A stretch of DNA of 64,000 bases from contig DF239416.1 in NCBI GenBank assembly GCA_000507305.1, positions 1 to 64,000 of the forward strand, in the 5' to 3' direction. The position numbers and the translations under genes were made by a program. The notes beneath the pieces are model-generated. The model had not been told where the DNA came from. It was given only the letters and a program-made list of their open reading frames with translations, and did not search any database. The DNA comes from Breviolum minutum Mf 1.05b.01. Lineage: Eukaryota > Sar > Dinophyceae > Suessiales > Symbiodiniaceae. How positions within the stretch are numbered: the stretch's first letter is position 1; every line of letters begins with the position of its first letter. Below are positions 21,744 to 32,250 of the stretch, piece after piece.

Positions 21744-23094
21744 AGTTTTAATACGTTTTTGATGAATTAGAAGTTGATAGTGATACTAGAAAAAGTTGAG
21801 TTAGGATGTTTCTTTCAATTCTTGAAACAGCAGATGGTGATAAACAAATATTTAGTTTTAGTGTGGGGATGTCAGCTAGGCTAGTCCGTATAATCTTTTG
21901 GCAGGTTTAGGGGTAAGGTGAGGTCACACTAAGGATGCATGTTGGTGAAATATTGCATGTTCTTCAATCGATCCTTGTAGATCCATGTTTTGATTCTTAA
22001 CTCCTATAAGTAGTGTTTCTTCACCCCAGTGAAACATATTTATAAGGCTATTAATAGGGGTTATAGCCATAGCCACATTTATAACTAGTAGGGGTCGAAG
22101 AATGTTGGAGATTGACGCATGGACATGAAAGGATTGAATGTCCCAGGAATTGGTGTGTTTTTCATATGGCTTGCTTAACGAGGCAATCATGGAGTATAGA
22201 ATACCCCCTGATGGAAACCTTGTTCTGGGGGGGGAAACTCGAACGTCCCAGAGGGGAAGTGGTTGAACAGCCATGATGAGTACTAGCTGAATGTGATTTT
22301 ACTAAGTTTCAAGATGAGCTTATAGCATCATGTTAGGCAAAGATGTGGGTACATGATATAGGTTGGAACAACTGCGGCATTTGTGAGCATTTGCGCAAAA
22401 ACGACTTGAAGCATGACATGTTATAGTAGGTGTGCCCTTATTTGTTGAAGTATATTTGCCTATGGAATCAACTAAATCCTTTTCAAATGAATCATTTGAG
22501 CACGAAACCCATGTGTTTCAGGCTCTACTTTGGGGTTTTCCCTGAGTCGCCCCCCAGACCGTGTTGAAATCAATGAAACGAAGCTGTCACGGATGGTGAA
22601 ACCGAGGAGATTCAATCAAGTCTTCAAAGCAAAGATGTGACTTTGGCCAGCAAAAAAACACAGAAACCGGCTATTGCCCTATAAAAGGTATAGGAACCTC
22701 CAGATGCACCCCAGAAGTTTGACAGTTCGCCCCTGGAAAAATGGTGATTGGGAGACTACTGTCCTTTTGAGAAGTAACTTTTCAGGGGCAATGTTAGTTT
22801 TATTTAAGGAGTGTATTTACAAACAGGAAAGATGTATGATTGTGGAATGATATACGAAATAGATAGATGAAACTAGATTCGAAAGGCCCAAGCAGATATT
22901 AAAAAGATCTAGTAGTACTTGTAGATATCGCCATGATTCCCAATATTCTGCCGATTAAGCATACCCTTTCTTTGTAAAGCTGCAAGATCTTCATGTCTCT
23001 TTACAAACGGCAACGTTAAACTCAACTCATAATCCTCAAACCGGTGCCAAGTCGGGTCCACGACTCGACTCGAGACGGGTTTCCAACGGCCCAG
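21744..23094. other. Intron, one hairpin, otherwise unique
   Basis: Apart from an FB-G-like copy (22705-22815), nothing with coding character was found. Confidence 0.4.
22705..22815. repeat. Hairpin element, family FB-G
   Basis: CACCCCAGAAGTTTGACAG on the left and TTTTCAGGGGCAATGTTAGT on the right, ending GGAGTGTA. Confidence 0.6.
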
Positions 23095-23158
23095 GTGGAA
23101 AAACTGCGAAACATCCGAGCAAGATTATTGGCACAACGCCAAGCCAAAGAAACAGCAG
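23095..23158 (+). CDS. Candidate exon, coiled-coil gene
   Basis: The frame VEKLRNIRARLLAQRQAKE then TA lies between GCCCAG|G and the strong donor GCAG|GTGAGT. It leaves one base (G), which joins the next exon's GT to give glycine. The frame is also open 40 bases upstream, so an earlier acceptor is possible. It reads as a basic coiled coil. Confidence 0.6.
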
Positions 23159-23240
23159 GTGAGTGCAGTTGGCGTTGGCGTTTGGGTCGGCCTGATTTCG
23201 TCTTCTGTGTGACGCTTTCTGGTGCAAAACAACAATTCAA

Positions 23241-23337
23241 GGGTTCCTGTGGGAAGTCAAAGACCATTTAGTAGGGATTTATAATCAATAATTCCAGGGG
23301 ACGATTTTTTCAATGGTCTTTGACTTCCAGGGAACAC
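23241..23337. repeat. Hairpin element, family FB-P
   Basis: Arms GTTCCTGTGGGAAGTCAAAG and TCTTTGACTTCCAGGGAAC. A second, interrupted copy lies at 31941-32162. Confidence 0.7.
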
Positions 23338-23785
23338 GTTCGTCATTGTGATTTGATTGGTCTTAGCAAAAAAAACTGCCGAGCAAGAATGATGAGCGTA
23401 AAGAAGATCTTCCCAAGATATACTGGATATCGTGGCTTTGGCTAATTCTGGGCAGATTGAATAGGTTTCTTTGGGAGGCCTCGCGAAATGTGGACTTCCA
23501 ATATTTTCATCCATGGTTGCTGAATACAATTCCAAGCTTTTCAATCCGTTGGAAATCTTGATTTCCACCCGAAAACCGTCATGTTCTCTGACCTTAGGAT
23601 GAATGCTTCATGAATTGTTATATATTTTTACATATTGAAACTATATATGGTTATCTCATCATATCCTCTATGAGTAACTACATAAACATATAGTAACCCC
23701 CTTCAAGAACTACTAGATTCGTCTTTTTCCACATCGGACGATCACCAGATGATCTCTTCATATCCATCGCCAGCAACCACTGCAG

Positions 23786-23825
23786 GTCTGTTGCCGCAAA
23801 GAAAAGCTGAGCTCGAAGCCAATAG
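23786..23825 (+). CDS. Candidate 40-nt exon, coiled-coil gene
   Basis: Between CACTGCAG|G and AATAG|GTCC the phase-consistent reading is LLPQRKAELEAN, with two bases carried at each end. Both junction codons work with the neighbours (GGT at 23158/23786, AGA at 23825/24827), strong support for a three-exon chain. Confidence 0.55.
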
Positions 23826-23863
23826 GTCCACAGTTTTGGGAGGGTTTTTGCAGGGATCATTCC

Positions 23864-23952
23864 CATAGGATCCATGTATGGTATATTTGCCTACAATGGG
23901 TCAGTTTTTATGGCAAATGGAGGTAAATATACCAGTCCCATGGATCCTATGG
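23864..23952. repeat. Hairpin element, family FB-C
   Basis: GGTATATTTGCCTACAATGG and GGAGGTAAATATACCAGTCC are the arms. Both ends carry the CCCATGGATCC-type box. Confidence 0.75.
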
Positions 23953-24826
23953 GATTGAAAATTGCCCATTTGGGGGGTTGGCAATATGACTGTTTTGGAT
24001 TAGCCAAGAAAAAAGACTTAAGAATAATGATTTTGGATACACCCCCAAAAACTAACAGCTGGAATCTGAAGATCACCATGTTCGAAAAGGAAAATAGTCT
24101 TCCAGAACCTCCATTTTGAGGTGCATTTGTTTTCAGATGGGTGTGTTCTAATGTTTTATGGCTTCCATTGGTTTGTGATTCGTTGGTGGTGAATCTTGTA
24201 GTTTATCCCAAGGAAGCCTGATTAGACAGGGAAAGACTTAGGGATTTTGCTTAGAATAAAGCTTAACCACCAACCCAAGCTACTGACATTGGGGAACTCA
24301 GGCGCTGTCCTAGCCGCTAATTTGGAGATTTTTAGACCTCTCCGAACTGTTGGTTTGGTAGCAAGCCACTGCATTGCTAGCAGCACTTTGTAGATACCTC
24401 GAACCTGTTTGTCCTCTTTTTTGGGGCGAAACAACCCTCCAAAACAAGGTCTTTTGCCAATCCAAACAGGGGTCAGTTGGGCTCCAGGTATATGTATCCT
24501 ATTCAGCCAATATACTGATACCCTTCCATTCCCGAAGCCGTGTAGCTTACCAACCTAATACTTCAAAAACACATCAGGGGCAGAAAAATGTGGCTGTTTG
24601 GGTAGGGTGTTGTACCATACAGACTCACTACTATAGGACTATTGCAAATTGCAGGGATTCTGAAATTTTCAGATGACATGGGATTCCCTTCTAACTGAAC
24701 CAAAACAAATCATGACATGGAATTTTTGAAGGCATATATTTTTTCAGTCAATAAAGAATTGAACCAAAAAAACAAACGGTTGAAACATGTCACCCTGATC
24801 CCCTGTCTTAGTTTTTTGTGTCACAG

Positions 24827-24869
24827 AAGCCGGCTCCGATTCAGGGCTAAAGTAGCAAAGCTACGGCAG
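24827..24869 (+). CDS. Candidate exon, coiled-coil gene, GC donor
   Basis: After GTCACAG| the phase-consistent frame reads SRLRFRAKVAKLRQ and stops at CAG|GCCGCG, a GC donor as allowed in dinoflagellates. The phase then returns to 0, as the next exon requires. The other two frames contain early stops. Confidence 0.55.
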
Positions 24870-24961
24870 GCCGCGGGGGACTTTTTTGGAGAAAATCGTC
24901 ACGAATGAAAAAACGGATGTGAAGTTGGAACAGTTTTGAGTTGGGAGAGTTTTGATGTTTT

Positions 24962-25055
24962 CTGGTGGTGGTGTCATTCATATTGTTTATTTTCACCCGG
25001 GAAATGATCCAATTTGACGAGCATATTTTTCAAAGGGGTTGAAACCACAAACTAG
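24962..25055. repeat. Hairpin element, family FB-A
   Basis: CTGGTGGTGGTGTCATTCAT to GTTGAAACCACAAACTAG, with TTTGACGAGCATATTTTTCA inside. Confidence 0.75.
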
Positions 25056-25213
25056 TTGTGGATGTTTTTCGTCAATATATTAGTTGAAGAACGTGAAGAT
25101 ATGTTAAGATCTATAAATCGTCTATAAATGTATTTGAGCATGTATTTGCAATTGGTCATGGATTTCACAAGACCTTAACCTTACTGAATCAGCCTGTGAC
25201 TCAATTCTTCCAG

Positions 25214-25288
25214 GAGTTGTCAGACGTGTTGAAGACTCGAGAAGTGAAGGCAAAACAAGAAGCCGAGGACGAAACAGGGACTACGGGG
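25214..25288 (+). CDS. Candidate exon, coiled-coil gene
   Basis: CTTCCAG|G opens ELSDVLKTREVKAKQEAEDE, a heptad-like helix, then TGTTG before a stop at 25295-25297. The donor is unclear; a GA donor at 25268 would keep phase 0. The end given is the outer limit of plausible coding. Confidence 0.5.
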
Positions 25289-26329
25289 ATCCTTTAAGGG
25301 TACCTTTAAGGTTCTGCTGATGCTGGGAAAGGTAACCAACTTCAAGCAAGTTGGAAATGTCTGGAATTTCTGTCAAGTGATTCCACAGTTTCAAATTCTA
25401 CTTGGATGTGTTTTTTCGTTTTTATCAAACTGAGAAACTCGCAAAAGCCTGTCACAGTGGCCTTTTGATGAAGAGACGTACATGATATGTTCCAGGTTGG
25501 AAAACCTAGGAATTGATGCGGCTACAAGGAACTTGGAAACTATCAGCTGATTCCAAAAATCATCCAAGTACAGAATGGGTGACTATTGTACCACAAGAAT
25601 AAGACCTAGCAATAATTTGCCCAGAATAAAAATGAAAGGAATCGTTTACTCCCCAGAAATTTCAACATAGATAGCAAAAAAGGCCATATTCAAAAGGAGT
25701 CACCTTTTCCAAGGCCCATCATTTTGGGTATCCTTAATTTTCGGGGGTGTAAGGTTGCGTCTTTTTATCCCACAAGAGGGTTTCAATACATCTCAACTCG
25801 TGATATACCGAATCAAAAACATCCACCATTGTTGAAGACCCATTGATCCATGGGTGTGGGGGATGATTTGTTCATCAATATCTCAGCTCAAGACAAACCC
25901 CCAAAATGATGGGTTTAGTGTACGGGAATCCCTGGCAACCCCCCGAAGCATTCAGGTTTAGGAATTATACGAATTTGCCTAGATGTAAACCTACATTCCC
26001 CAAAACTAACAGTTCGCACCTGCAAATGGATGGTTAAAAAAAACGACGTTAACTCAATAGCTGTTTCTGGTTCCCTTAACAGGTGGTAGGTGATGCAAAA
26101 TCACCCGATTGGCAGTATATAATACCACTTTTATACCACTTATATATGGGTGTTTCCAAAAATGGTGGTACCCCCAAATCATCCATTTGTTCATAGGGTT
26201 TTCCATTATAAATCATCCATTTTTGGAAACACCCATATATTGCCACTTGGGTGATGAAAAATGCTACCTAGCCCAGCTATTCCCAGGGAACCAGGTAACC
26301 TCACTCCATGGATTTTTCCCGATTCGGAG
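25289..26329. other. Intron, one clean hairpin
   Basis: The sequence is AT-rich, with half of an FB-G element near 25990 and the FB-J element at 26144-26239. No exon. Confidence 0.45.
26144..26239. repeat. Hairpin element, family FB-J
   Basis: TATATGGGTGTTTCCAAAAA and TTTTTGGAAACACCCATATA are exact inverted copies. Inner TACCCCCAAATCATCC is the family box. Confidence 0.85.
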
Positions 26330-26389
26330 GAGCTAGCTGCCTTGCATGAAGCGAATGCAGCACAGGAAGGGAAACCTGGGAAACAGCCG
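26330..26389 (+). CDS. Candidate exon, coiled-coil gene
   Basis: TCGGAG|G opens twenty codons, ELAALHEANAAQEGKPGKQP, to CCG|GTGCCG, phase 0 to phase 0. The frame remains open for another 22 codons (VPIVELLMSTDPQ and on) to a TGA at 26457-26459. The exon may therefore be longer. Confidence 0.45.
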
Positions 26390-26795
26390 GTGCCGATCGT
26401 TGAGTTGTTGATGTCTACGGATCCACAGATTTCCCCATTAGATCCACATAGGTGGTGAGGACAAACTAGAGGTGGGTCAGATAGAATGTTTGGAAATTCA
26501 CTATTGATAGGTTGACAAGACGTTCAAAACAAAACACGATACCAGTGAAATCAAGATTTGTTTGGGATTCCGGGTCCTTTAGTTTTCTTCCACTGGTGGG
26601 TAGGAAACCTGTAGTTGTTTGTAGGAGTGCGTACATTGGAGCCAAGATATGAGGTTATCTAAACTCCTTGGCGATTTGTGCAAAATTTGAATAAGGGGTT
26701 GTCATCAAGGACATAAGGGTCCAGGATGGTGTTCATCCATGAATTTGTGATGATAACATGAATCTGCAATCTATATCCACAATCATCATGTAAAA

Positions 26796-26900
26796 CTAGG
26801 TGGTGGTTACAAATATTTTCTATTCTCATCCCTATTTGGGGAAGATTTCCAATTTGACGAGCATATTTTTCAGATGGGTTGAAACTCAACCACCAACCAG
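26796..26900. repeat. Hairpin element, family FB-A
   Basis: CTAGGTGGTGGTTACAAATA to GTTGAAACTCAACCACCAAC, with GACGAGCATATTTTTCAG. Confidence 0.75.
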
Positions 26901-27070
26901 AAAAACTTTGAGCGTACTAAATCGGTTTGCATTATGTTCTCCATGTTTTTTTTCAGCAAATGGTTTTGGAGTCTTGGGGACCGGAAGGTGAACCGGGCCC
27001 CTACCAGAAATTTTCCATGACTGGGGTCTCCCCTAAGTAATCCGAAGGATGGGCCAACCAGTTGCCTCAG

Positions 27071-27166
27071 GACGCAGACACGTCCTCTCCCAAGGAAGGG
27101 CAATCGAGCCCCGTAGCGGAGACGAAGCAGGAGAAAACCCGGAAAACCGAAGTGTTTGCAAAATAT
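27071..27166 (+). CDS. Candidate exon, coiled-coil gene
   Basis: TGCCTCAG|G opens DADTSSPKEGQSSPVAETKQ, then EKTRKTEVFAKY, to TAT|GTACCT, phase 0 to phase 0. The segment is hydrophilic and probably disordered. The same frame is open upstream (WANQLPQ), so an earlier acceptor at 27047 or 27061 is possible. Confidence 0.5.
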
Positions 27167-27277
27167 GTACCTACCTGGATCTTCCAAGGGGTGCTGAATG
27201 GATGGTAAGGGGTGCCTATACACCATCCCTTAGGGTTCAAACAGCACCCTTCGAAAGATGTTGGTAGGTGGTGTTAC

Positions 27278-27432
27278 CTACTTGGAGGATCATCCCGATT
27301 CATAGTAAGTGGTTAATAACCATGGTGATCGAAAGTCCCCTAACTGGGGTTGCTCCCCTTCAGAATGGCCTTTTCATGGCTTATAAATGGTGGTCACTAG
27401 CTACTTACTAACTGGGATGATCCTCCAAGTAG
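27278..27432. repeat. Hairpin element, family FB-F
   Basis: CTACTTGGAGGATCATCCC and GGGATGATCCTCCAAGTAG are exact inverted ends. Inner AGTAAGTGGTTAATAACC is partly matched on the right. Confidence 0.8.
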
Positions 27433-27542
27433 GTGGTGTTGGATTCCCAAAATCTCTCATGATTTAAAGCAGGGAAGTTCACATAGATCCCAGATGATCC
27501 CAGACTCGACCTCACAACAGAGGCAAAGAAAAAGACGAATTC

Positions 27543-27639
27543 CTAGGTCGCAAATATTTTTGATGTTCACCCTTTTTTGGGGGGGAAATGATCCAGTTTG
27601 ACTAATGTTTTTCAAAAATGGGTTGAAACCACCAACTAG
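27543..27639. repeat. Hairpin element, family FB-A
   Basis: The left end is shortened (CTAGGTCGCAAATATT). The right end GTTGAAACCACCAACTAG is intact. Confidence 0.7.
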
Positions 27640-27896
27640 GTAGTGTATGGTTTGTAAATTGCCGCTTAGCAGATTCCATGATAATGAAGTAGTTGGGTAC
27701 CAAAATCCCTGTGCTGTTCTTCATCCAGTAGCTTTGGGAATTTTATATTTGGTAGTTTCTCCCTAGAACGACAATTTGAGAAGCTGGTAGTGGGTGTTTC
27801 TTTGGAACTTAGGATAAAGGAGCAGGATTTCTTCCCAAACTCCTGCACTCTTGAAGGTGATAGGGGGGATACATGAAGGAAATGTTTCGTCGATGA

Positions 27897-27995
27897 CTAC
27901 TTGGAGGATCATCCTACTTAGTAAATGGTTTGTTAGTAACCCCCATTTGACAAGCCATGAAGTCCCACAACCCTTAGGGGACTTCCCAACCATGG
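27897..27995. repeat. Hairpin element, family FB-F, left half
   Basis: CTACTTGGAGGATCATCC is followed by TTAGTAAATGGTTTGTTAG and the inner box CCCTTAGGGGACTT. The right terminus is absent. Confidence 0.6.
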
Positions 27996-28032
27996 GTATA
28001 AACGGGTGACCCCACCGCTGGCTGGCCTAGAG

Positions 28033-28124
28033 GAGCAGCTCAAGGTGGAGTTGCAACGAATGCAAGCGGAGAATCAAGAGCTTCTACGCGCCGCACAGCA
28101 GGCGAGCGGGCCAGAGATCGAAAG
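28033..28124 (+). CDS. Candidate exon, coiled-coil gene
   Basis: CTAGAG|G opens EQLKVELQRMQAENQELL, then RAAQQASGPEIE, to GAAAG|GTGATG. It is a textbook heptad coiled coil, enters in phase 0 and leaves two bases (AG). GC content is high. The frame also runs a few codons further upstream. Confidence 0.6.
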
Positions 28125-28623
28125 GTGATGAAAGTCGGTAGTTCAGAGGTTGCGGAGGAAAGTTCAAAGGTACATCAACCAACTCATGGGGGGTTAGTGC
28201 TGAAAACAGAGAAAAAGGGCAAGAATGGGGAGTTTTTAGATAATATTTCAAGAGAAGATGAGCAAACTGTGAAAAAGTAGGGTGAGCGGGATAACCAGAT
28301 GTTTGGCCTTGAAAAAAATGTTTTAGGAAACATGCTTCTCCTCCCAACTTGTTTGTTTTTTTCTTCGGAGGGTTATGTCAGGACGGTTTGTTCACTGGTC
28401 ATGCCTATTGCGGATGGGATCTTGCATGTGGCCCTCGAGTTACTTACCCTTACCCACCTTCGGTTGGCCAAAGGACGGTAGTTTATCTCAAAATGAACGA
28501 CCCTCAAAACACCTTTGAAAATTAGTAGTCCTGTAGGGAAACAGCCTGGATTTGTTGGGGCGCTGAATTTTGCGACACTTCCACAATAGAGTCTATACCC
28601 TAGAATAAGATGAATAGGTGTTG

Positions 28624-28665
28624 ACCTAGACCCTACAAGGGTGTCAAATTTCAGCCCCCAATGCA
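28624..28665. repeat. Hairpin element, family FB-K, left half
   Basis: CCTAGACCCTACAAGGGTG and TCAAATTTCAGCCCC match the left arm of the family. The right arm is missing. Confidence 0.5.
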
Positions 28666-29103
28666 TGGGTGGTTTGCCAGATGGTTTGGAATTTGATTTG
28701 GAGACACGATCACATAGGTGTACCCCAAGAAAAGTTTTGTAGAAGAATCAATGAATCACTGTTTGCTCAAGCCCATGCTTACACTCCCGAAAATTACTAT
28801 TGAGCATGCACTTTTGTTTGGGAATATTCTAAACTTGGGAAATCAATGGAATTGACATATATCTATAGGTTTCAGGTTTCATTCGCCATGAGTTTTCGAA
28901 GCCGGCTGTGAATTCTTTGTACAAAAAGGCGTTGTTTTGAACCTAAGTTTTTGGTGAATTATAGTTTTACAGTAGCAAATGGAACAGGCATCTATGGAAG
29001 AATCAAAAAGTGCAAGGCAGAAAAGCCTGTTTTTTTAACCATACCATTATATACCATTACATTTTGAGATATATATATATATATATAATATATATTTAAA
29101 TTT

Positions 29104-29213
29104 CTAGGTGGTGGTTTCATTCATATTTCTTATTTTCACCACATTTTTTGGGGGAAATGATGCAATGTGACGAATATGTTTGACGGATGGGTTGGGTTGC
29201 AACCACCAACTAC
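29104..29213. repeat. Hairpin element, family FB-A
   Basis: CTAGGTGGTGGTTTCATTCA to GGTTGCAACCACCAACTAC. Confidence 0.75.
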
Positions 29214-29394
29214 TTATATAGATGTCCCACGAATTTAGTAAAAGGTTGGTAATTAAATGGATTATAACCTCAATATACTCACCATCTACAATTAGGTGGA
29301 ATATGCAAGTAGTGGTTTCTATTCCTCCCACATGTTCCAACAGCGAATTTCTGAAGCCTGCGAGATATAACAGTTACCCAATTACCAACCGCAG

Positions 29395-29462
29395 GTGCGC
29401 AGTGAAGACACGGGCTCTAGAACCGAAGTACAGGCTGACCGCGAAAGGGGGACGGAAACTAC
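29395..29462 (+). CDS. Candidate exon, coiled-coil gene, frame uncertain, GC donor
   Basis: AACCGCAG|G opens a GC-rich stretch with two open frames. Only one fits the neighbours: AG+G at the start and C+AT at the end, giving CAVKTRALEPKYRLTAKGGR. The competing frame, VRSEDTGSRTEVQADRERG, looks equally protein-like. An FB-B hairpin starts within 6 bases of the predicted GC donor. Confidence 0.4.
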
Positions 29463-29467
29463 GCACT

Positions 29468-29596
29468 TACTTGAATGTCCCGTTGGAAGTTAGGATCGAT
29501 GGTTAGTAAAATGGGTTATAACCTACTTATAATTGGGTATAATGGGGTTACAACCCACTTACTAACCTTTTAGTAACTTCCTGGGACATCCACGTA
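29468..29596. repeat. Hairpin element, family FB-B
   Basis: TACTTGAATGTCCCGTTGG to AACTTCCTGGGACATCCACG, ending GTA. Inner GGGTTATAACC and GGGGTTACAACCC. It sits directly after the preceding exon. Confidence 0.8.
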
Positions 29597-29825
29597 GTTG
29601 TGTTGTGTTGGGTTCGGCTACAGACATGGCGCCACCAAATCATACCAAATCCAGAAATGGCAACCCATATGCCACCATCTGATCTTATTTAAAGTAGACC
29701 TACAAGAGAACAACAGTGTTTTTTTTTCAGGTACCACTAGCTGTCAATGTGGCATTTTATTGTTGCTTGAAGGATCAGTCCGATTCTTCGTGGAGTACAT
29801 ATTGAAAAAGGTTCATTGCTGATTA

Positions 29826-29881
29826 TGAAATGATCCAATTTGACTAATATTTTCAGATGGGTTGGTTCAACCACCACCTAG
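29826..29881. repeat. Hairpin element, family FB-A, right half
   Basis: ATGATCCAATTTGACTAATA to GGTTCAACCACCACCTAG. The left half is missing. Confidence 0.65.
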
Positions 29882-30033
29882 TTTATATTGGTCCTTTGAT
29901 GATTCAATCAATTCCATCACAATTCGACGTAAAACTTTAAAAAAGCAAATCCAAACAGAAAAGGCACCTGTTGGAATAAAACAAGAACTTAAACCCCATG
30001 ATTTTTAAATAGCTGGTCAACCAAACCCCTGTA

Positions 30034-30255
30034 TTAACCATTGGTTTCCCCCACACGCTTTTTTTGGGAAGAAAAGAGAATGAAGTTTGAGGGGATAAAT
30101 TTGGTGGCATCTAGCCGATCGTAAACAGCCTCAACTGACTCCGGGTGAATTGCTGTTCGCAACGTAAAAACTACATGACCCTTCAGTCCCAAAGAGCGTG
30201 TAGGATTAGGGAAATCCTCATGAATAGCAGCATTTTCAGGTCTGGATTTCTTCAT
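30034..30255 (-). CDS. Possible minus-strand gene fragment, unknown
   Basis: The 73-codon frame reads like real protein, for example IHEDFPNPTRSLGLKGHVVF and VEAVYDRLDATKFIPSNFIL. It could be a fragment of a retroposed sequence or an exon of an opposing gene. I recognise no family and find no clear splice sites. Confidence 0.25.
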   Translation of the reverse strand: MKKSRPENAAIHEDFPNPTRSLGLKGHVVFTLRTAIHPESVEAVYDRLDATKFIPSNFILFSSQKKRVGETNG

Positions 30256-30407
30256 TTTCGTGACAAATATTTATGGTATGATTCTTCATTTCAGGAACAG
30301 TTCATGTGAATTTGATTGATGAAATGATTTCCTTGTGTCAAATTTGCCCCAGATTTCTACTATATACTACACACATGAGAGTACCCCGTTGTGCATGGGT
30401 TGCATAG

Positions 30408-30478
30408 ATCTAACCCAAAACCGTCAAAACCTGTGTGCAAAATTGGAGGTTCTTCATGCAGAAGCCAACAAGCTCAAG
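30408..30478 (+). CDS. Candidate exon, coiled-coil gene
   Basis: TGCATAG| opens a frame reading LTQNRQNLCAKLEVLHAEAN then KLK, to AAG|GTGGGG. It carries two bases in and leaves in phase 0. A typical two-stranded coiled-coil pattern. Confidence 0.55.
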
Positions 30479-30822
30479 GTGGGGCAATGGATTTTTCATC
30501 ACTGGAAAAAATACAAAAAATCCCATGGTTTTTTGGGAACAATTTTGGGACGGGAATGTTCAGGTATCGAAGGTATCACGGTGTTTTTTGAAACAAAAAT
30601 GGATCGATCTAATTTTTTGTTTGATTGTATACCTGATATGTATTGACTAATTAGATATTCGATGTATTAATGATAGTTGTACATAATTCTTTTACATATT
30701 AGATGTTGGGAAAGGAGACGGATATCTTAGCTGGCCATTTTCTTTTGTTGAGATGGGTAGCTGGCAGCTCAACCACGAACTCTTGCCTTCAACGCTTCGC
30801 CGTTGTGTCGTTTCGATGCCAG

Positions 30823-30873
30823 TTGACTCTTCATGAGTATCGAGAGGGGACAGCTGAGATGGAAAACCAGCTG
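30823..30873 (+). CDS. Candidate 51-nt exon, coiled-coil gene
   Basis: GATGCCAG| opens seventeen codons, LTLHEYREGTAEMENQL, to CTG|GTCGGG, phase 0 to phase 0. The frame continues open, but the local donor fits the next exon. Confidence 0.5.
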
Positions 30874-31089
30874 GTCGGGGTGCTCAACGCTGATGCTGAC
30901 CCAGTAACCCTAGTGGAAGATGGTGCCGTGCTAAATAGACCACATGCGATGATGAACAAAAGATGTCATGATGATTTTTTGCTTTTACTGTTGTACGTGC
31001 AGTTTCCAAAAACAAATTAGCACCCAAAGGGATAGTTTCAAACTTGAAGGGTGATGCTCACCATAGAACTAATGCAGAATTGGCAGGTG

Positions 31090-31200
31090 ATACGGTTGAT
31101 GGAAGAAATCCTGCACCAGTTGGTAAATATCCCATTGTCTACAGGGTTTAATACATTCTAGGTGGTTGTTTCCAGGATTTCTGAACCATCAACGACGTAT
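31090..31200. repeat. Hairpin element, family FB-D
   Basis: TACGGTTGATGGAAGAAATC and AGGATTTCTGAACCATCAAC are the arms. The centre is AATATCCCATTGTCTACAGG. Confidence 0.65.
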
Positions 31201-31408
31201 CATTTCTAAAAGCTTGTAACTTAGAGAGATTTTCAATTCAAGTTCTTTCAAAGAGCCCAGGTCCAAAGGTAAAAAAGAAAATCATCAATTCGCAACCAAA
31301 CGTGGATGCTGGTGGGTGACCCTTGATTTTTTTAAAAGACTGCTCCCAATTCTATGGCTGGTGACCATGGAGTTCGGAATGAGGGTGGCTGAATCCCATA
31401 CTAAGATA

Positions 31409-31414
31409 TTGATG

Positions 31415-31450
<36 letters not shown>

Positions 31451-31452
31451 TA
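31409..31452. repeat. TA/GA dinucleotide microsatellite
   Basis: A TATATA run of about 22 bases turns directly into a GAGAGA run of about 16 bases. Confidence 0.85.
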
Positions 31453-31725
31453 TTAGAGATATTATGCTGGAGATTCTACCTCATTTCTCAGCATCAGCAT
31501 CCACGTTTGGGAGAATTGGTTATGCCACCCTGTGAAGTCAAATTGGGGGAACCGCGCTGATATTTACCATTTTGCCAGAATATTTAGGTCCACTAATGCT
31601 GACTGATGGCAGTTATCATAGTTATCATTATAACAACCATTCCATACATATATATATATATGCAAATAGATTCCCATTGATGTGCAAAAGATATCAAAAT
31701 ACCCTCGGTGTGCTTGATTTCATGA

Positions 31726-31859
31726 TACTGTTGATGGCTGAACTCCGGCGATCACCACCTACATGATTCTACATGATCTATCAAAAACCTTGTCAATAAT
31801 GTTACATAAGCTACCAAGCTCAACTGGTAATAGCAGGATGTCTGAATCATCAACCGTAC
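31726..31859. repeat. Hairpin element, family FB-D
   Basis: TACTGTTGATGGCTGAACTC on the left, GAATCATCAACCGTA on the right, with CCAAGCTCAACTGGTAATAG as the inner box also seen at 18330. Confidence 0.65.
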
Positions 31860-31940
31860 CCCTCCAAATTGCTCACAGGAGTCCCACCATGGGAAAGCCG
31901 GACTTTTCATCAACTCAACGACGTGCCGGCTTTAAAGGGG

Positions 31941-32162
31941 ATACATTCCCTGGAAGACCATTCAAAGAATAGTCCCCTGGAATTCTTGATTAAATCCCTA
32001 CTGTTGATGGAAGAAATCCTGCACCAGTTGATATGGTAAATATCCCATTATTTACAGTGTGTTATACATGTTGGGTGGTGCAGGATTTCTTCCATCAACA
32101 GTAGTAAATCAATAGTCTTTACAGAAATCATTCCATCAGTAGTCTTTCGACTTCCAGGGTAT
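31941..32162. repeat. FB-P hairpin element interrupted by an FB-D element
   Basis: TACATTCCCTGGAAGACCAT and TCTTTCGACTTCCAGGGTA are the outer FB-P ends. The FB-D element at 31998-32103 lies between the two halves. Confidence 0.6.
31998..32103. repeat. Hairpin element, family FB-D
   Basis: TACTGTTGATGGAAGAAATC and GATTTCTTCCATCAACAGTA are perfect inverted ends of a 106-bp element. It is the best FB-D copy. Confidence 0.85.
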
Positions 32163-32215
32163 TGATTCCCACGAGGGTAGTTTGAAAACTCTGATGATTT
32201 CTTGCAACAATCGAG

Positions 32216-32250
32216 GCAGAGTTGCAACATCGAAAAGCCGAGAAACTGAC
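32216..32250 (+). CDS. Candidate 35-nt exon, coiled-coil gene
   Basis: AATCGAG|G opens AELQHRKAEKL, then AC before GTCGGG. With the next candidate (33584) the split codon is ACG. Short, charged and helical; the splice sites are only fair. Confidence 0.45.
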
